A DNA stretch of 64,000 nucleotides, taken from Paraphaeosphaeria minitans (Eukaryota > Ascomycota > Dothideomycetes > Pleosporales > Didymosphaeriaceae). Both the position numbers and the translations under genes were made by a program. This document shows positions 1-12,210 of this stretch, piece by piece (position 1 is the stretch's first letter; each line of letters begins with the position of its first letter). Below the pieces are notes generated by a model. The model was not told where the DNA came from. It saw only the letters and a list, made by a program, of their open reading frames with translations, and did no database searches. The DNA lies in NCBI GenBank assembly GCA_015832175.1, contig WJXW01000004.1:1612001-1676000 (forward strand). Reading direction: 5' to 3'.

Positions 1-2264
1 ATAATATAAGCTAATCCGCTCTTATCTAACTATTATAAGTGTAACTACTAAAGAATTATCCTAAGTCGATATTAAGAGATTAGATTCTAAGGACCTCTAG
101 CACCTTTAAGTAGGGCATATAGGAAGTAGAGCCCTATAAGCTCTAGTAACTACAGCCTAAGGTGTAAAGATTACTAGAATATTAAGAAAGGATAACAAGC
201 ACTATACTACTACACACGTAACCTAGATAATCTCTAGAAGACCTAGAGAATAATTACCTAGGCTATTTTACTTATTATCCTAAGATTTATTTAATATGCC
301 TACTGCTTAAAATAGAAAAAACTAGGTTTTACTAATTAAAGAAGATTTTAGTAAGAAACCTTATATTTTTAATCTTAGAATAAAGACGCTTTCTAAAATA
401 ATAAGAGTGTAGCAGGGTTTCTTAGCTTTTATTAATATAAAATATAAGCTTTAAATTACAAAAATCCACTAAGACAATAATACAGTAACACTTCTACAGA
501 GAGGAAAATCCTAGTATAAATTTTAGGCTAATTAGAAAGGGATAATAATAAGCAGACCACCGCCTTATACGTATAAGCCTAATAGCGCTGCAGAAAAAGT
601 AGGCTAGGAGCTTATAATAAAAGTAATTAAAATATAAATAAGCGCAAATCTGCTATTAAATCTCTAGCCTAAGATTATATAAGCAGCATGCTAGCTCTAA
701 GGAATAATTCCTAGCCTAGCATTAGGCTATTAATTACCTAATAAAACGTTAGATACTTAGTTTAGACAATATTTTTGTTATTTTAAACTAGTAAAAACAT
801 AATATAGGACAGCTCATCTTCGTCTAAACTAGAGTGCTATCTACGCTTATAGCTACTAAGCTTACCCTTTAGATTAGGAGCGTACAGCTAGGCAAGACAG
901 AAGAGGATTTAAAATAAATCCTAAGGGCTATATTAGACACTTAGTAGGCTATAAAGCTTTTAATATCTACTAAATATAGATTCTCTAGCTCAATTAGGTA
1001 ATTACTACACAAAACGCAAAGTTTAATAAGTCTTTATTCTATAAAAGATTAGAGAAATAATCTATTCTAAAGATAAAAGCATTAAAATAAGTAGAAAGCC
1101 TCTAAGAAAGAGAGCTAAATAATCTAGGAGAAGTATATAAAGACGCGCTTAATATTCTTCCTAAAATAAATAAGTATATAAGAACTACTACTAAACCTAT
1201 AGGTAACCCTTAGGTAATTAAAAGCAAAGCAGGCTAGCTAAGTAATTAGGAACCTAAGGTACCTACTACTAAGTAAGCTATAGGCTTAGCTAGCTAGTAG
1301 CTAAGAATTTACTTAAGTAGGAAAGAAAGCACAGGACTTATAACCCCTAATTAGACACTAGAGCTAGGTAATCTTAGGGGTAATCTATTAAGCGATTAAG
1401 AGATATCTAGCAGCCACCAGAACACTACTAGGAGAGCTAGCCTACTAGAATCTAGGAATTTAATACCTTATTTATTAGTAGAAACTAATTAGGTTACTAA
1501 TTAACCTAGCGTAGATAACTTAATTACGCTAGATAAAGTAGATAACCTACTAGCGCACTAAAGGCGAAGGCAGATCTATCTAAAGGTAAGTAGAATAAGT
1601 AGGCGAAAGTGTAGTAAAGCACTAGAAATTAACTAACTAATAAATTACTATCTACTATTACAAAGATTAAGGAAGTAAAATAATTAGAATAATTAGCTAA
1701 AGGGTAGGTAGAAGCTAGGTGCTTATACACTAATTACTAATTATCTTTAAAATAATCTTAATATAATATTAGAGCACACGTTTATACTAGGAGTAGTAGA
1801 GGCCTAGTTTAAGTAAGAAGAATATATTACACTAAATGCGATAGTATTTGCTTCTATACTTAGAAAGGCGCCTAGAGCGTTTTATGCAGCTTAGACTTAT
1901 AGAGATAAGCTTACACTAGAGCTAACTCTATAGAAACACCTTTATAATTATCTATATAAGAAGCTATTCCTCCTTACTGCTTATAAGGAGATCTTAACTT
2001 TATAAGATAAAGGTACCTAGATAGAGATTAAATAATTAGAGGTATTAGAGCAACTACTCCCTTTAAAGTAGGTCTTTACTTATAAGTTTAATTAAAATAG
2101 ATACTTTAAAAAGTGTAAAGCTTAAATTGTTATAAGAGGAGATTTTTAGAAAAAGAATACTCTCTACTCTACTTATACTACTACCCTAGCAGCAAGATCT
2201 TTCTAATTAGCTATAGCTCTAGCAGTAGAATTTAATCTAGAAATCTTATAATTTAATATAGTAG

Positions 2265-2269
2265 GAGCG
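2265..2269. repeat. Left target-site duplication (GAGCG) of the gypsy element
   Basis: GAGCG directly precedes the left LTR and is repeated at 8,852-8,856 directly after the right LTR. Removing the element and one copy rejoins the copia reverse transcriptase reading frame (VGA then FLN), which confirms the insertion point. Confidence 0.93.
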
Positions 2270-2679
2270 TGTTAAATCTAAGAGGGTAGCTAGTCCTAAA
2301 GGGTTAAGGTTGGTTCTTAGGCAGGAGTACTTACAGAAGGTAGAAGGTCTTATTAATACAATAGTATCTTACAAAGTGTAATAAGTTAATAATTTAGTCT
2401 GCTAGAATCCAAATAATAAATTAATAAATAGATTGAACATAAGTATAGAGGTCTATCTTTATATTTCTATATAATAGGGCTGCTCTAATGCTTAGTGTTA
2501 CTAAGTAACTAAGCATATTACGTGACCTACTCTACTACTTAGTGCTACTAAGCGACTAAGTATATTACGTAACCTAATCTAAGTTGCTTAGCGTCTCTTT
2601 ATTACATTTATAACCCTATTACTGTTCTATCACACCTTTATAAGCGCCTAAGTCCTATATTATTATCTAGTATGTAACA
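2270..2679 (-). repeat. Left LTR (3' LTR) of the gypsy element
   Basis: This 410 bp LTR runs from TGTTAAATC to GTAACA on the + strand, so it has TG..CA ends. It matches 8,442-8,851 over its whole length. The differences I noticed are almost all C/T or G/A transitions, with this copy the more AT-rich of the two, as expected from RIP after insertion. It contains repeated GTTACTAAGTAACTAAGC-like palindromic motifs. Confidence 0.93.
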
Positions 2680-2716
2680 TTATCCCCTCCCTTTCTATTC
2701 TTTGTCCTAAAAAATT

Positions 2717-3139
2717 ATGCCTGCTAACTGTAATTCCACAAAGCGTTATTACAACTTTATCTTTACTATTAAAAACTATAGAGTAGTTATAGTGTTAAAG
2801 TGCTCTTTCTATAAGTTGCACTCCTGTGTTTACAAAGTCTATGTTAGCTTAGGGAAGTGTAGTAAGTATTAGAAATAAGGCTTAAAGTGTAATATAGCTA
2901 TTACTAGGAATAAGTTCTCGCAGTTAATTGCTAAGAAGAAGAAGTTAAAGGCGTAAATATTAGAGGCGCGAAAGAAATAGAATATAGCGTTTAAAGCCCT
3001 ATGCGTAGCGCGCGTAAAAGAGGATTAGTTAGTAAAATAGTTAGTGTAGAATAAGAAGCGTGCTAGTGAGGTTATTGTAGTAAAGAGTGCTGCTCTGGCG
3101 GAGCTAGAGTTAGAGGAGGATCTAGCTTATTCTACTTAG
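2717..3139 (+). pseudogene. Antisense Cys-rich ORF inside the gypsy element (copy 1)
   Basis: On the strand opposite to pol, between the end of pol and the polypurine tract, a 140-codon frame starts at ATG 2,717 and runs to TAG 3,137, with seven internal TAG/TAA codons. Each stop could come from CAG or CAA by C-to-T. Read through, it has a Cys-rich N-terminal part (VLKC at about 2,795, HSCVYKVYV near 2,820, GKCSKY near 2,850) followed by a Lys/Glu-rich region that looks like a coiled coil (QLIAKKKK, then LAELELEED). A matching frame exists at 11,995-12,210 in a second element. Extra antisense ORFs are known in some fungal LTR elements. The function of this one is unknown to me, and the Cys spacing only suggests metal or nucleic-acid binding. 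Confidence 0.6.
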
Positions 3140-6100
3140 CCTACTAGTCTGGCTAAACTTAGTATGTCTATATAGTTAGTAATAGATAACCTGCCTCCTG
3201 AGTTCTAGGATAATTCTTTAGCATTACTATCTTAAGTAAGTCTATTAATAGAATTCTTTAATCTTTTGTTAATAGTTTCCTAGGTGGTTCCTTAGTTCCT
3301 AAGTATTTTTGCTGTGTGGGTATCCTTTCTATTTAATAAGGTACATGTTGCTATGCTAATTATATTCTAGAATTCTTTTAACCTTAAATTTATTTTCTTC
3401 CTTAGTTCTGTGGTAGAAGGTGGTTCTAACTAGTGTATTAGGGTCTACTAGTTCTAGTAGTGATACGTAGAATACTAGGTGTATCTTTACATCTGGCGGT
3501 AGTTCTAACTTATAGTTCACTAGTAATATTTGCTTAGAAATGTAAAATAGTCTAACTTTAATATAATCTAGTTTCTTGTGTTTCTTTTTTTAAGTTTAAA
3601 AGTTCTTTGTAAGTAGATATGCTTTATCCCCCTTCTTTAGCTAAGGTGCTATTTTTCGTTTTTAGTTTTAATATAAAATTGATTGCTACTAAGCTTTCTT
3701 AAGATTCTCTTAGAGTTATTAGTGTATTTTCTTTATATTTTCTGCCATATCTATAGCTTCTTTTACTTTAATTGTCGTAGGAAATTATTAATTAAAGAGA
3801 TGTGGGTGTCTTCTGTGGTTTACATAGAATAGTGTATGTCCTAATACTACTAATACTTTGTTATTATAGGCCAACTGTGCTATAGGTAGTAATAAAACCT
3901 AGTTATTCTTTTAACTGTTGTAGTAGATGCGTAGGTACGTTTCTATAGTTTAGTTTGTACGTTCTGTTTGTTTGTCTATTTATAAATAGTAAGCTGTTAA
4001 TAGCTTTCGTTTTGTTCTAAGCAGTGCTATAAGTATTATCTAATAATTTAACGTAAAGAGCTTATCTCTATCGCTAATAATTATTTTTAGGATTCTATAG
4101 TGTCTAACTAGTTAGTTTAGGATAAGAAAAGTAAGTTCTTTTGCTATTATTCTTTTAAGGCATAGAATAAGCTTAACATACTTAGTTAGTTAGTAGACTA
4201 TTACTAGTATACTATTATATTTAATTCCTGTTATTAGATCCTTAGAGTTTAGAATTCCTATAACAAAATCTATAGCAATATCTTCCTATAGTGCTATTAG
4301 TATTCTGATTGCTTGTATCTCTCTATATTTAAAATATGTGCTGTGTTTATTTCTCTAGCATTCTATACATTTACAGATGTAAGTTATTATAGCTTCCTTA
4401 ATTCCTTTAAAGGTGTAATTCCTTTAGATAAGTTCTATTGTCTTTGTAATGCCTGGGTGTCCGTATATAGGGTTATCGTAGTATTGTTAGATAATCTCAG
4501 TCTATAGATGTTCTAGAACTTCTTAGTTAATTACTAAAAGTTAATTTAGTTCTGCTATTAGCTCTAGAGATTTATTTTTGGCTTTGCGAAGAATTGCGAA
4601 GAAAGTTTTTACTTTTTCTCCTACTAAATTACTTTGTTAGCTAAGAGCGTCTGCTCTGCTATTTTCTTTCCTAGCTACATAGATAATTTTAAACTTGTAC
4701 TTCTTAGTGGTTTACAACTATCTTTGTTATCATGGCGTAAGTTCTTTTGTTATTGTGAACCTTAGAAGGTTCTTATAATTTATGTAGATTTCTAGCGTTA
4801 AGTAACTAAGCGCGTAAATCCTCTAGTGCTTTAAGGCTTTAATAATAGCGTAGAGTTCCTTATTATATACGTTGTATTGTGTTTTAGCGTTATTAAATTT
4901 GCATAAGTAATAGGCAATTAGGTGCTATTTACTATTGTGTTCTTATTTAGTGTAGGCGCCTAGCGTAAGATCGCTAGCGTCTATTTTAAAGCGTAGTGGT
5001 TTATCGCTTCTAAAATAAATAAGGATAGGTTCTATAATATATACTGTCTTAAGGAGTTAGAATAATATTCTACACTTATTTGTTTATTCAAAGGGTACGT
5101 CCTTTTTTATAAGATTTATTAAAGGTATTGTGACCTTTGCGTAATCTTAGATAAATTGTTAATTAAATCTATAGAATCCTAAGAATTCTTGAATGTTCTT
5201 AGCTGTCTTTAGTATTAGCCAGTTCTTAATATATTTAACTTTACTTAGTGCTATCTCAATTCCTTCTGTAGTAATAATGTGTCCTAGGAATTTAAGTTAT
5301 TTAATGTTAAACTTACATTTCTTAAGTTTAATATAAAGGCATGCTTTATCTAGTGCTTCTAGTACTATCTATACATGCTTAGTATGGTCTGATTTGTTTT
5401 TAGAAAAGACGAGGATATTGTCTATATATGCGATAACGAATATGTCCAGATATTTGCAGAGTACGTTGTTAACAAGTGCTATAAAAGCTGCTGGTGCATT
5501 TATAAGTCTAAAAGGCATAACCTTGTATTTAAATAGTCTGTAGTGTAATTAAAACGCTGTTTTCTATTCTTTACCTTTCTTAATTTATATAAGGTGGTAA
5601 CCGTCTCTTAGATCTATTATTATGAATATCTTGGCTTGAGATAGTTAATCTTGTAACTCTATAATATTTAGTAGTAGATATTAGTTCTTTATTATTATGT
5701 TGTTAAGTTATTAGTAGTTAACGCATAGTCTATCTAATCTATCCTTTTTCTTAATAAACATAAAAGGGCTTACTACTAGTGACTTTAATAGTTATATATA
5801 TCCTTTCTTAAGGTTTATCTTAATAAAATCACGTTCTTTAAGGAGTTCTTCTCCTGTCTTACTATATAGTAGTCTAAAGGGTGGCGTCTTCCCTTCTTCT
5901 AGGTCTATTATAAGATCCTAGGGTTAATGTTCTAGTAGGTTTGCTTTTCCTTCCTTTTCTATAAACATATATGTCCATTTCCTGTACTCTCTTAGTAAGG
6001 TGAAGAGTGTGCTGTTGTCCTCCTTCTTACGCTTTTTAACCTAGTAGTTCCTGCCAGCGTCTACTAAGGTGTGCTTTTGTTTTTTAACTATTTGTCGTAG

Positions 6101-8441
6101 TATTATATTGTTAATAACTCCCTTATCTACTATTATTTTTAGTTAATGCGTAGGCTTTGCTTATAATACATAATTACAGCGTTTAAACAATATTTTCTTT
6201 GTACCCTAGTTAATCTGTAGGTTGTGTATTGTTAACTAAAGTAATCCTAAGACTAACTTATACTTAGATCCTAGTAAGATATCTAAGGTAAGTTCCTCTC
6301 TATATCCTTAGACTGTTATTATGGTAGTGACCTCCTAGTATATTTAAGGTGTCTTAGGTATTAGGGATTTATTTGCGACATAGATAATATAGGGTACTTC
6401 TTTCTTTAATATTATAAGTCCTGCTTCTCTTACTGTCTAATAAGATATAAAGTTCTTTCCTACTTTTAAGTCTATAAGAGCTTAAGCCTATATTCCTTTA
6501 AGCTATACTAGTAGCTTAACTAATGCTATACTTACTGTGGCATTTAATTTAATAAAGGCGTTTTCTTGTCTAAGTTTAGGCCTAAAAAAGATATCTATTT
6601 GTGTAGGTTATAGTTAAGTTCTAGTGCCTAGTATACGTTTCTAAGCATCCGCTTCTATTATTATTCTTAAGTACGTGGCTTATATAGATTGTCTTCTTCT
6701 TCTTCCTATAAGGATATTTTTCTATTTTTCCTCCTGCAGTCTTTACTATTCCTGTGTACTAGTTAAATTAGTAGCTCTGTTGTTACTTCTTACGTAGGGC
6801 AGTTTACAAAGCCGTCCAAATGTTTAGCTATATAGTGGTATTTGTAGTCTTAGTTTAGACACGTATACTAGTATAGTTGTATATAGTCTCTATTAATAAG
6901 TATATTGTAGCATTTGTTGCCCTTTAGCGTAAGGTAAGGAAAGTATTTTACTTATTATTTATCCTAGAGGTGTTTATTGTAAGCTGTAATAGGGCAGTCT
7001 GTCTATATCTATCTATAGCGCAGTTTTCTTCTAGGTTGTTTCTTGTTCTCCTCTTTCTCTACCTTGTGTTATACGCATGTTGGTTCTTTATAATGCATCT
7101 ATATATAGAATTGGTGTGTAGGATTTTAGTGGTCTAGGTAGTACTTTAGTACGTAGTCTAACTTCTTATTTTTGTAGGGTTGCATTCCTTTTGGTGCCTA
7201 GTAGGGTTCTATATAGTCCTAAATATTTAGTTTGTACTTAGGTGACATAGGGTTGTCTTCTTTCCGCCTACTTTGTAGGTAAGGAGTAGGAGATCTTAGT
7301 ATCTCTTCTACGTCTTCTGTGTTATAGTATACGTTGGAGTTGTCTTCTAGATCTTTGTATAGTTATAAGTTAGGTAAATCTAATTGCTTACTTTACTCTA
7401 GTGTAACGCGTTAGTAACTAAATAGCGTTGTAATAACTTCCTATTCCTTATTAGGTTCTTAGTCCTTAATAGTTAGTACATTTAACTTAGTTTAATAGAC
7501 TTTATTCTTTAATCTGTAGTTCCTGGCTATATAGCCTAGTTTGCTACATGTAAAGCATTTACAGGTCTTAGTTATTAGTTATTAACTTCTATTAGAGACG
7601 CGTTTGTTAGGCTGCTTAGGGCCTATCCTTCCTCCTTTTCTTTTACTTATGTAGTTAAACTAGACATCTTCTATTAGTTTATATCTCTAGTAGTTCCTTA
7701 GCTGTTGCTTTTAGATAATTCTAATAGGGTTCTTATAAACCACTTTTGCTAGTTATCTAAAGCTTATCGCCTTAGGGTTTTAGTAGAGCTCCTATTACAA
7801 TAAAAATCACTCTCTATTAATCTTAATAGTTTCTTTATATAGTTCTTTAAGGTTGGCGATTTGTGCACTACTACATAGGAGTTCCTTACGTAGTTTCTAT
7901 TTGAGTTCTTGTTTGTATATGTCCTAAAGAGATTTATTGTCCTAGTTAAGTTGCACAGCGTATCTGCAAAACTTAGCTATATACTTAGCTACTAATTATT
8001 TCTAAGTTATAGTCTAAATCTTTGCCTTTGTAATAGAGTCCTTATTAGCGATCCTAAAGAGTTGTTTAAGGTATTTCTTAAAGTTGTTATAATCTTTAAT
8101 AATATTAACTATATTAGTGTGCTTGTTTGCGTAATCGTCGTTATTATTGTTGTGGTCCATTCCTAGGTACTTTTTGAGGTAGGGATAGATCTATAATCCT
8201 ACATCTCCTCGCATATATGTTGCTGCAAAGATAACCTTTTTCTTATCTTTAAGGGGTTTGTCTAAGTTAAAGAAGTAGAGGTCTAACTAGAGAATCTAGA
8301 TGTTAGTTTAAGATTGTTTACTAAAGTAGAGATTAGGTTTATGCGCCTTACTACTATCCTTTATAGGAGTAATCTTAGCAGCACCTAAAGCTGTAGAAGA
8401 GGTAGGAGTTTATGAAGTACTTATATTAAGGGTGTTTAAGA

Positions 8442-8851
8442 TGTTAAATCTAAGAGAGTAGCTAGTCCTAAAGGGTTAAGGTTAGTTCTTAGGCAGGAGT
8501 ACTTACAGAAGGTAGAAGGTCTTATTAATATAATAGTATTTTACAAAGTGTAACGAGTTAATAATTTGGTCTGCTAGAATCTAAACAATAGATTAATAAA
8601 CAGATTAAACACAAGTATAGAGGTCTATCCTCATGTTCCTATATAATAGGGCTGCTCTAATGCTTAGTGTTACTAAGTAACTAAGCACATTACGTAACCT
8701 ACTCTGCTGCTTAGTGCTACTAAGTAACTAAGCACATTACGTGACCTAATCTAAGTTACTTAGCGTCTCTTTGTTACGTTTGTAACCCTGTCGCTGTTCC
8801 ATCACACCTTTATAAGCGCCTAAGTCCCACATTGTTATCTGGTACGTAACA
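8442..8851 (-). repeat. Right LTR (5' LTR) of the gypsy element
   Basis: This 410 bp copy begins TGTTAAATC and ends GTACGTAACA on the + strand. It has kept more G and C than the left copy. The adjoining internal sequence at 8,430-8,441 is the place of the primer-binding site, which is too mutated to name a tRNA. GAGCG at 8,852-8,856 is the second target duplication. Confidence 0.93.
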
Positions 8852-11798
8852 GAGCGTTTCTAAATACTTCTATTACAGCTACTAATCTAGTAACTTATAA
8901 ATTACCTAATAGTTTTAAAAAGCTAGAAAAGTGTGTAAGATTAAATTAAGCTTTATATAGCTTAAGAGATTTACTACTTCTTTAGTATAAGAAATTTATA
9001 GGATTATTTTAATCTTATAAACTTTTAGCTTCGCTAGAAGAGCTATGCCTTTTCTTTAATAGTAATTAAAGTATTATTATTCTATTTTATGTTAATAACA
9101 TTCTTCTTCTCTATTATAAGAGTAAAGAGAAAGAAGCCCTAGATTTTTAGAAAAAGATCGCGAACAAATACAAGATTAAATTAAAAGGACTAGTAGAGTG
9201 GTTCCTAGGTGTTTAAGTAATTAAGGATAGAGAAGCAAGATTAATTTCTCTAGTCTATAATACCTACATTAATAAGATTATAAAAAAGTTTAACCTTTTA
9301 AACTCTAGAAGCTTCCCTACTACACCTCTATTAGTAGAAGATCTTATTCTAAGCATAGGAGAAACTACTCCTTAAGAAATAAAACTCTTTTAAAAAGAGG
9401 TAGGATTAGCTCTCTACACAGTAATTATACTACGCCTAGATATAGCCTTTGCAGTGTTAAAGCTATTACACTTTCTAACAAATCTAAGTAAAGAACACTT
9501 TGCTACTATTAATTGTGTGATCCTTTACCTCTATTAAACTAGATAGTAGGCTATAGTCTTTAGAGGCTATAATAGACCTAATCTACTAATATATAGAGAT
9601 GCCTTATTCGCTAATAATCTAATATTACGGCAATCTTCCTATAGATATATTATCCTATTGTTTAGAGGAGCTATCCTATAGAAAGCAGCTTAATAGAATA
9701 TAATTACTACTTTAACAATAGAAGTAGAGCTTCTAGCGCTTAAATATATAAGTAAAGAAGCTATAGCGATTAAGAGATTCTTTACTAAGCTTACTTTAGA
9801 TCTAGGACCTTTATAGAAGATCTATTATAACAATCTTTAAACTATTTATTTAGTAATTAGAAAGAACGAAAGAATTACTACTTAACTACGCTATATAGAT
9901 ATTTAGAATATGTAGTTACAGTAAAAGCATATAAAAGAATTATTTTAAGTAAAATATCTTCTAACTAGCGAAATGCTAGTAGATAGCCTTATAAAGGCTC
10001 TTACTTATTAATAGTTTAATAGATTTAAAAGGCTATTAAATCTGTAAAATGTGAGCATAATAATTATAGAATAAGAGTAGGTAAGTAAAGAAATAATTTA
10101 TTAACTACCTAGAATTATTAATTTAGAGCTAGAAAACAAAAAAAGAAAAAGAAAAAAAAGAAAAGATTAGAAAGAGAACAAGAATTAGAGAAAGAGGAGA
10201 TTAAAGAGCTTATTTATAAGTATATAGACTCTTTTTCTCCTCTATTTAATCGCAGGGGTGCGAGAATCTCCCCTATAATTAGTAGTAGGAGATTCTCCCT
10301 ATCCTCCTCCTCTCCTCCTCTCTATAGTAGGTAATTCCTTACTTTATCTACCTCCTCTACCTCTCCTTTAATTAGTAGTAGGTAATAGCTTACCCTAGCC
10401 TCCCCTCCTTTAATTAGTAGGAGGAGAAGCACTTACCTAGCCTCTATTCTACTTTAGAGCTAATAGGCTGCTTATTTAGCTATTTTAATTAGGGTATTAG
10501 CTGTAACCGCGCTACTCCTTAATAGGTAGGGTAAGAGGATAATTACCCTATCCTCTACTAAAGATTAGCTAAGAGAGAGGAAGTAAAATAGTAGCTATAT
10601 ACTAAGCTTACTCCTTCTAACTATTAGTAGAAAGAAAAGTTTATAAAGCTACTTTAACCCTCTTACGCAGCTTAGTAATTAGCCTCTCCTATAAAAAGTA
10701 TTAGCTAAACCTAGAAAGAATCTTAAAATAAAAGCTTATATTAGCACCCTTTAATAGTTAATAGCAGATAAAATCTATAGCTAGAGTCTAAATATATAGC
10801 TAGCTATAGAAATAATTAGTAAAATTAGCTAAAGTAATAGGATAATCCTATATATAGTAGTGTAAGAGTAGGTAAAGTAGGCATAGCAGCGCCTACCTAA
10901 GCTTAAAGTATTATTATAGTAGCGTCTATTACTCTTTCTTACTAGAGCTCCCTTTAAGCAGCCTAAGCAGCTTACTTATTTAAAAGTACTAAGTAATTGC
11001 TAAGGGCCTAGAGCTAGGGTAGGAAGAGCTAGTAAAATAAAAAGATCTTAGCAGGAGAATTAGGAGCTTTATTTAGCAGCTTTTATAGCCTTTACTACGC
11101 ATACTTTAGCTAAGTTATTAGATATCTAAAAGAGTTAGTAAAGCTCTAAACAACAGAAAGAGCACAAAATAATAATTAAAAAAAGAAAACTTACTATAAG
11201 GTAGTAGAATTTAAAGGCTTAAACTAGTAGGCTTAAATTAGATAGGAAGTTAAAGTGTTAAAAGGAGAGAATTAAAAAGAGAAAATTAAGCGCTAGTAAA
11301 GGGCTTATATACTCTACTACCTATCTAATTATTAAGCGCTAAATGCGCTTCCTTCTTACTACTTATTTCTCTTACTACTACTCCTTCCTAATTAAAACGC
11401 GCCTACCTATTGTACTTACTAGCTAGTAAGAGCGGGGAAATTACCTTATAGTTAATAGAAAGTAAGTAAAAAGAGTAGTAGAATAAAAGCGTTTACACTC
11501 TAGGCCTTTATATTACGCTTATAAGCTCCTAACCCACTAGAAGAAGAGATTCTAGACACAATTTATAATAGGATTTGTAATTTAAAAGATAAACAGTAAT
11601 TGTTTTACTATTATAATAAATAGGGGGTGATAGAATCGCTATTCTTAAGATAAGGAGATTTAGAAGAATAATTCTTATTAGTTTTTTAATCTTTAAACAG
11701 CCTTTAGATAGTTTTTTAAAGATCTTTAGGAAGGATTTAGACAATTATAGATTACTTCATAGGATAGGTAATCTGCTTTAAGCGATTACCTAAGGGGT

Positions 11799-11940
11799 GT
11801 GTTAAAGTAAAACACTTACTTCTGTAATTCTTTCTAGATCTACTAATTCATATTATAGGATTCTTGCCAAGAGGCTCGTTTCTTTTATATATAGTCTACC
11901 CTTTTGGCATCCTTTCCTATAATTAGCTATTTATATTCTT
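11799..11940 (+). repeat. Possible LTR start of a copia-type element
   Basis: After the purine run AAGGGGTG comes TGTTAAAGTAAAACACTTAC and then a TATATATAG-containing stretch near 11,900. This resembles the start of a fungal copia LTR. No partner LTR is visible in the window, so both the assignment and the right end are weak. Confidence 0.35.
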
Positions 11941-11994
11941 TACAACTCTACTCCTAAATATTCTATAATAGTTCGAACCCTTTTTACCACAACA

Positions 11995-12210
11995 TAAACG
12001 CTTAAACTTAGACTCTAAAACGTGTACGTTATAATATTAACCTTAATAAACCTATTTCCTATATTTTCTAGACTAAACATAAACCTTATAAACGTAGTTA
12101 TATTTTATACACGTTAAGCATTTCTTAACTATAACTTCGCTAAAGGAGTTAATAAAATTAGTTAGGTAGTAGTAATAAGTAGTGCTAGACTTAGAAAGTT
12201 ATTTAGGCAT
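11995..12210 (-). pseudogene. Antisense Cys-rich ORF of the second gypsy element (copy 2)
   Basis: Reading the - strand from ATG at 12,210 gives a frame with several TAG/TAA codons that contains EVIVKKCLTC, then YVYKVYV, then SRKYRK. This lines up with the antisense ORF of the first element (VVIVLKCSFY, CVYKVYV, LGKCSKY). Where one copy has Tyr the other has Cys, as expected if TGC/TGT codons decayed independently to TAC/TAT. Its position, antisense and just before the polypurine tract and LTR, is the same in both elements. Confidence 0.55.

Larger units (their letters stand above)
2270..8851 (-). mobile_element. Complete Ty3/gypsy LTR retrotransposon, RIP-degraded
   Basis: The element is 6,582 bp with two 410 bp LTRs and 5 bp target duplications. 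The polypurine tract next to the left LTR (pyrimidines CCCCTCCCTTTC on + at about 2,683) places its 3' end on the left, so it reads on the - strand. From 5' to 3' one can recognise a CCHC zinc-knuckle remnant of Gag (CKCFTC..LGYIARN, about 7,530-7,575), the reverse transcriptase box AYIDNILVF (about 5,408-5,437, second Asp mutated to Asn), RNase H DAS-LTLGA (about 4,930-5,000) and the integrase C-terminal GPY/F-type module LELPPDVKIH (about 3,460-3,520). The module order RT-RNase H-integrase defines Ty3/gypsy. Numerous stops show that it is dead. A chromodomain after the integrase is possible but too damaged to call. Confidence 0.93.
1..10045 (+). mobile_element. Degraded Ty1/copia retrotransposon, interrupted by a gypsy element
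   Basis: The + strand encodes copia-type pol remnants with many stops. Integrase C-terminal sequence lies at about 540-1,060 (HLVGYKAF near 940). Reverse transcriptase begins near 2,041 (LPLK-VFTYKF) and reaches DIVGA-like residues at 2,255-2,269, where the gypsy element is inserted. It resumes at 8,857 with FLN, continues through ALY-LRD near 8,950 and FYVNNILLL near 9,085 (the YVDD box with both Asp changed to Asn), and ends with RNase H to about 10,045. The left end lies outside the window. A likely 3' LTR start is TGTTAAAG at about 11,799 after a short purine run, but 1.7 kb of unassigned DNA separates it from RNase H, so that end is uncertain. It is not functional. Confidence 0.85.

Noticed and set aside
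4313..4507. A 64-codon ORF in the AT-rich block
   Set aside because: It lies inside the gypsy element, opposite to pol, in RIP-altered DNA with no protein-like conservation. It is unrelated to the Cys-rich antisense ORF.
11529..11744. A 71-codon Lys/Leu/Ile-rich ORF
   Set aside because: Its composition simply reflects AT-rich DNA; no domain or start context.
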